A stretch of DNA of 64,000 bases from positions 1 through 64,000 of the forward strand of contig CAIMWS010000043.1 of NCBI GenBank assembly GCA_903845125.1. The letters are read 5' to 3'. Positions within the stretch are counted from its first letter, which is position 1. Each line of letters starts with the position of its first letter. A program made the translations under genes and the position numbers. Under the pieces are notes generated by a model, which saw only the letters and a list, made by a program, of their open reading frames with translations, made no database searches and was not told the DNA's origin. Shown here piece by piece: positions 63,295-64,000 of this stretch. The DNA is from an uncultured Verrucomicrobiota bacterium (GTDB lineage Bacteria > Verrucomicrobiota > Verrucomicrobiia > Limisphaerales > UBA1319).

Positions 63295-64000
63295 ATGAAT
63301 TCGTTTCGCTTCCGCCTCTGGAGTGCCGCCATCCTCTGCCTGTGCCTGGCCCATTTTTCTCGCGGCCAGGAGTTGTTGGTCACACCCCGCAACCAGCAGG
63401 CTGTTTACCAGCCCAAACAAAACATCCAATGGGATGTTCAATGCCTGGGAGCCACCATCCCTGAAGCCAACTTTGTCTTGAAACTGGGCGGCCTGGCGGA
63501 AATCGCTCACGGCAGCATTCCACTGTCTGATGGAAAAGGCCAAATCGATGCAGCGCTCGAAAATCCCGGCTGGCTCCTGGCTGAAGTCAGTGTCAAACTT
63601 GCGGATGGCAAGCAACTGAAAGCCCTTGGTGGCGCCTTGGTTTCACCCGAAAAAATCACCCCTGCCCTGCCGCCACCAGGAGATTTCGATGCTTTTTGGA
63701 GTGAACAACTGAAGGTTCTGGCCGCCGTCCCGATGAATGCCCAGGTGGAGCCAGCAACCGCCGGCAAACCGGAAATCAGCTACTTCCATATCACCATGGA
63801 TAATATTCGGGACTCCAGGATCCGCGGCCAGTTGGCCCGGCCGGTTCAAGGTGAAAAATTGCCCGCCCTGCTCATTGTTCAATGGGCCGGAGTTTATCCC
63901 CTGCAAAAAAACTGGGTGCTGGACCGCGCCGCAGAGGGCTGGCTGGTGCTGAATATCAACGCCCACGACCTGCCGATCGATAAGCCGGAGTCATTTTACA
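63295..64000 (+). CDS. acetyl xylan esterase (AXE1/CE7-like), partial, runs off the window
   Basis: A frame open from ATG 63295 to the window end (235 codons), missing from the ORF track because it has no stop in the window. It starts with a signal peptide (WSAAILCLCLAHFSRG). An Ig-like domain follows (about residues 30-125), then PPPGDFDAFWSEQLKVL, the usual entry to AXE1/cephalosporin-C deacetylase domains, and RGQLARPVQGEKLPALLIVQWAG, the first strand of the alpha/beta hydrolase fold. The nucleophile Ser and the rest lie outside the window. It probably removes acetyl groups from rhamnose-containing or xylan-type polymers. Confidence 0.85.
   Translation, partial: MNSFRFRLWSAAILCLCLAHFSRGQELLVTPRNQQAVYQPKQNIQWDVQCLGATIPEANFVLKLGGLAEIAHGSIPLSDGKGQIDAALENPGWLLAEVSVKLADGKQLKALGGALVSPEKITPALPPPGDFDAFWSEQLKVLAAVPMNAQVEPATAGKPEISYFHITMDNIRDSRIRGQLARPVQGEKLPALLIVQWAGVYPLQKNWVLDRAAEGWLVLNINAHDLPIDKPESFY

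Overview
The window looks like a chromosomal segment of a GC-rich, polysaccharide-degrading Gram-negative bacterium, most likely of the Verrucomicrobiota (PVC group). The evidence is gene content: many large secreted carbohydrate-active proteins with LamG and discoidin-like modules, a hydrazine-synthase-alpha-like dihaem protein, an FG-GAP/ASPIC protein, a DUF6600-type cell-surface protein, a histone-like Lys/Ala/Pro-rich protein, and weak Shine-Dalgarno sequences. No rRNA, tRNA, CRISPR array or intact transposase was seen. The species assignment is inference only.

Layout. Bases 1-298 are intergenic. From 299 to 37176 almost everything lies on the minus strand: an FG-GAP/ASPIC membrane protein, a dihaem HzsA-like protein, a Tat-exported putative glycosidase, a dienelactone hydrolase, a 1.3-kaa LamG glycosidase-like protein, a frameshifted GH20 hexosaminidase, a large toroid/discoidin protein, a frameshifted GH78 rhamnosidase with an extra N-terminal barrel, two tandem paralogues of unknown family, an AGE-family epimerase, a sugar-porter MFS permease, a LamG-glycosidase, a SASA esterase and an SGNH-GH89-discoidin fusion. 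Together these resemble an export-and-hydrolyse island for complex glycans rich in rhamnose and N-acetylhexosamine, with a permease and an epimerase to bring the sugars in. Bases 37177-38962 are a gene-poor scar with one small membrane protein, an RHS-repeat remnant, a REP-like hairpin and a probable dispersed-repeat remnant.

Bases 38963-43943 hold a compact minus-strand operon: a WXG100-like protein, a coiled-coil protein, a second tiny WxD protein and a two-TM FtsK/SpoIIIE (EccC/EssC-like) ATPase. This is the best candidate for an undescribed system, a minimal type-VII-secretion-like or DNA-translocation machine. A histone-H1-like gene lies just upstream. Then follow a Tat-exported barrel protein, a secreted jelly-roll-type protein, a large repeat-rich DUF6600-like protein, a Sel1 protein and a sialate O-acetylesterase.

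From 52688 onward is a rhamnose catabolic locus. A minus-strand AraC-type regulator diverges from plus-strand rhaA (isomerase), rhaT (rhamnose-H+ symporter), a secreted GH78 alpha-L-rhamnosidase, lutABC (lactate oxidation to pyruvate), a Tat-exported PHP-like protein and an acetyl-xylan-esterase-type hydrolase cut by the window end. The implied flow is extracellular release of rhamnose, uptake by RhaT, isomerisation by RhaA, cleavage by enzymes not in the window, and oxidation of the lactaldehyde-derived lactate by LutABC. Two genes (GH20 and the first GH78) each carry what looks like a single-base deletion in a short homopolymer. These may be real mutations or assembly errors.
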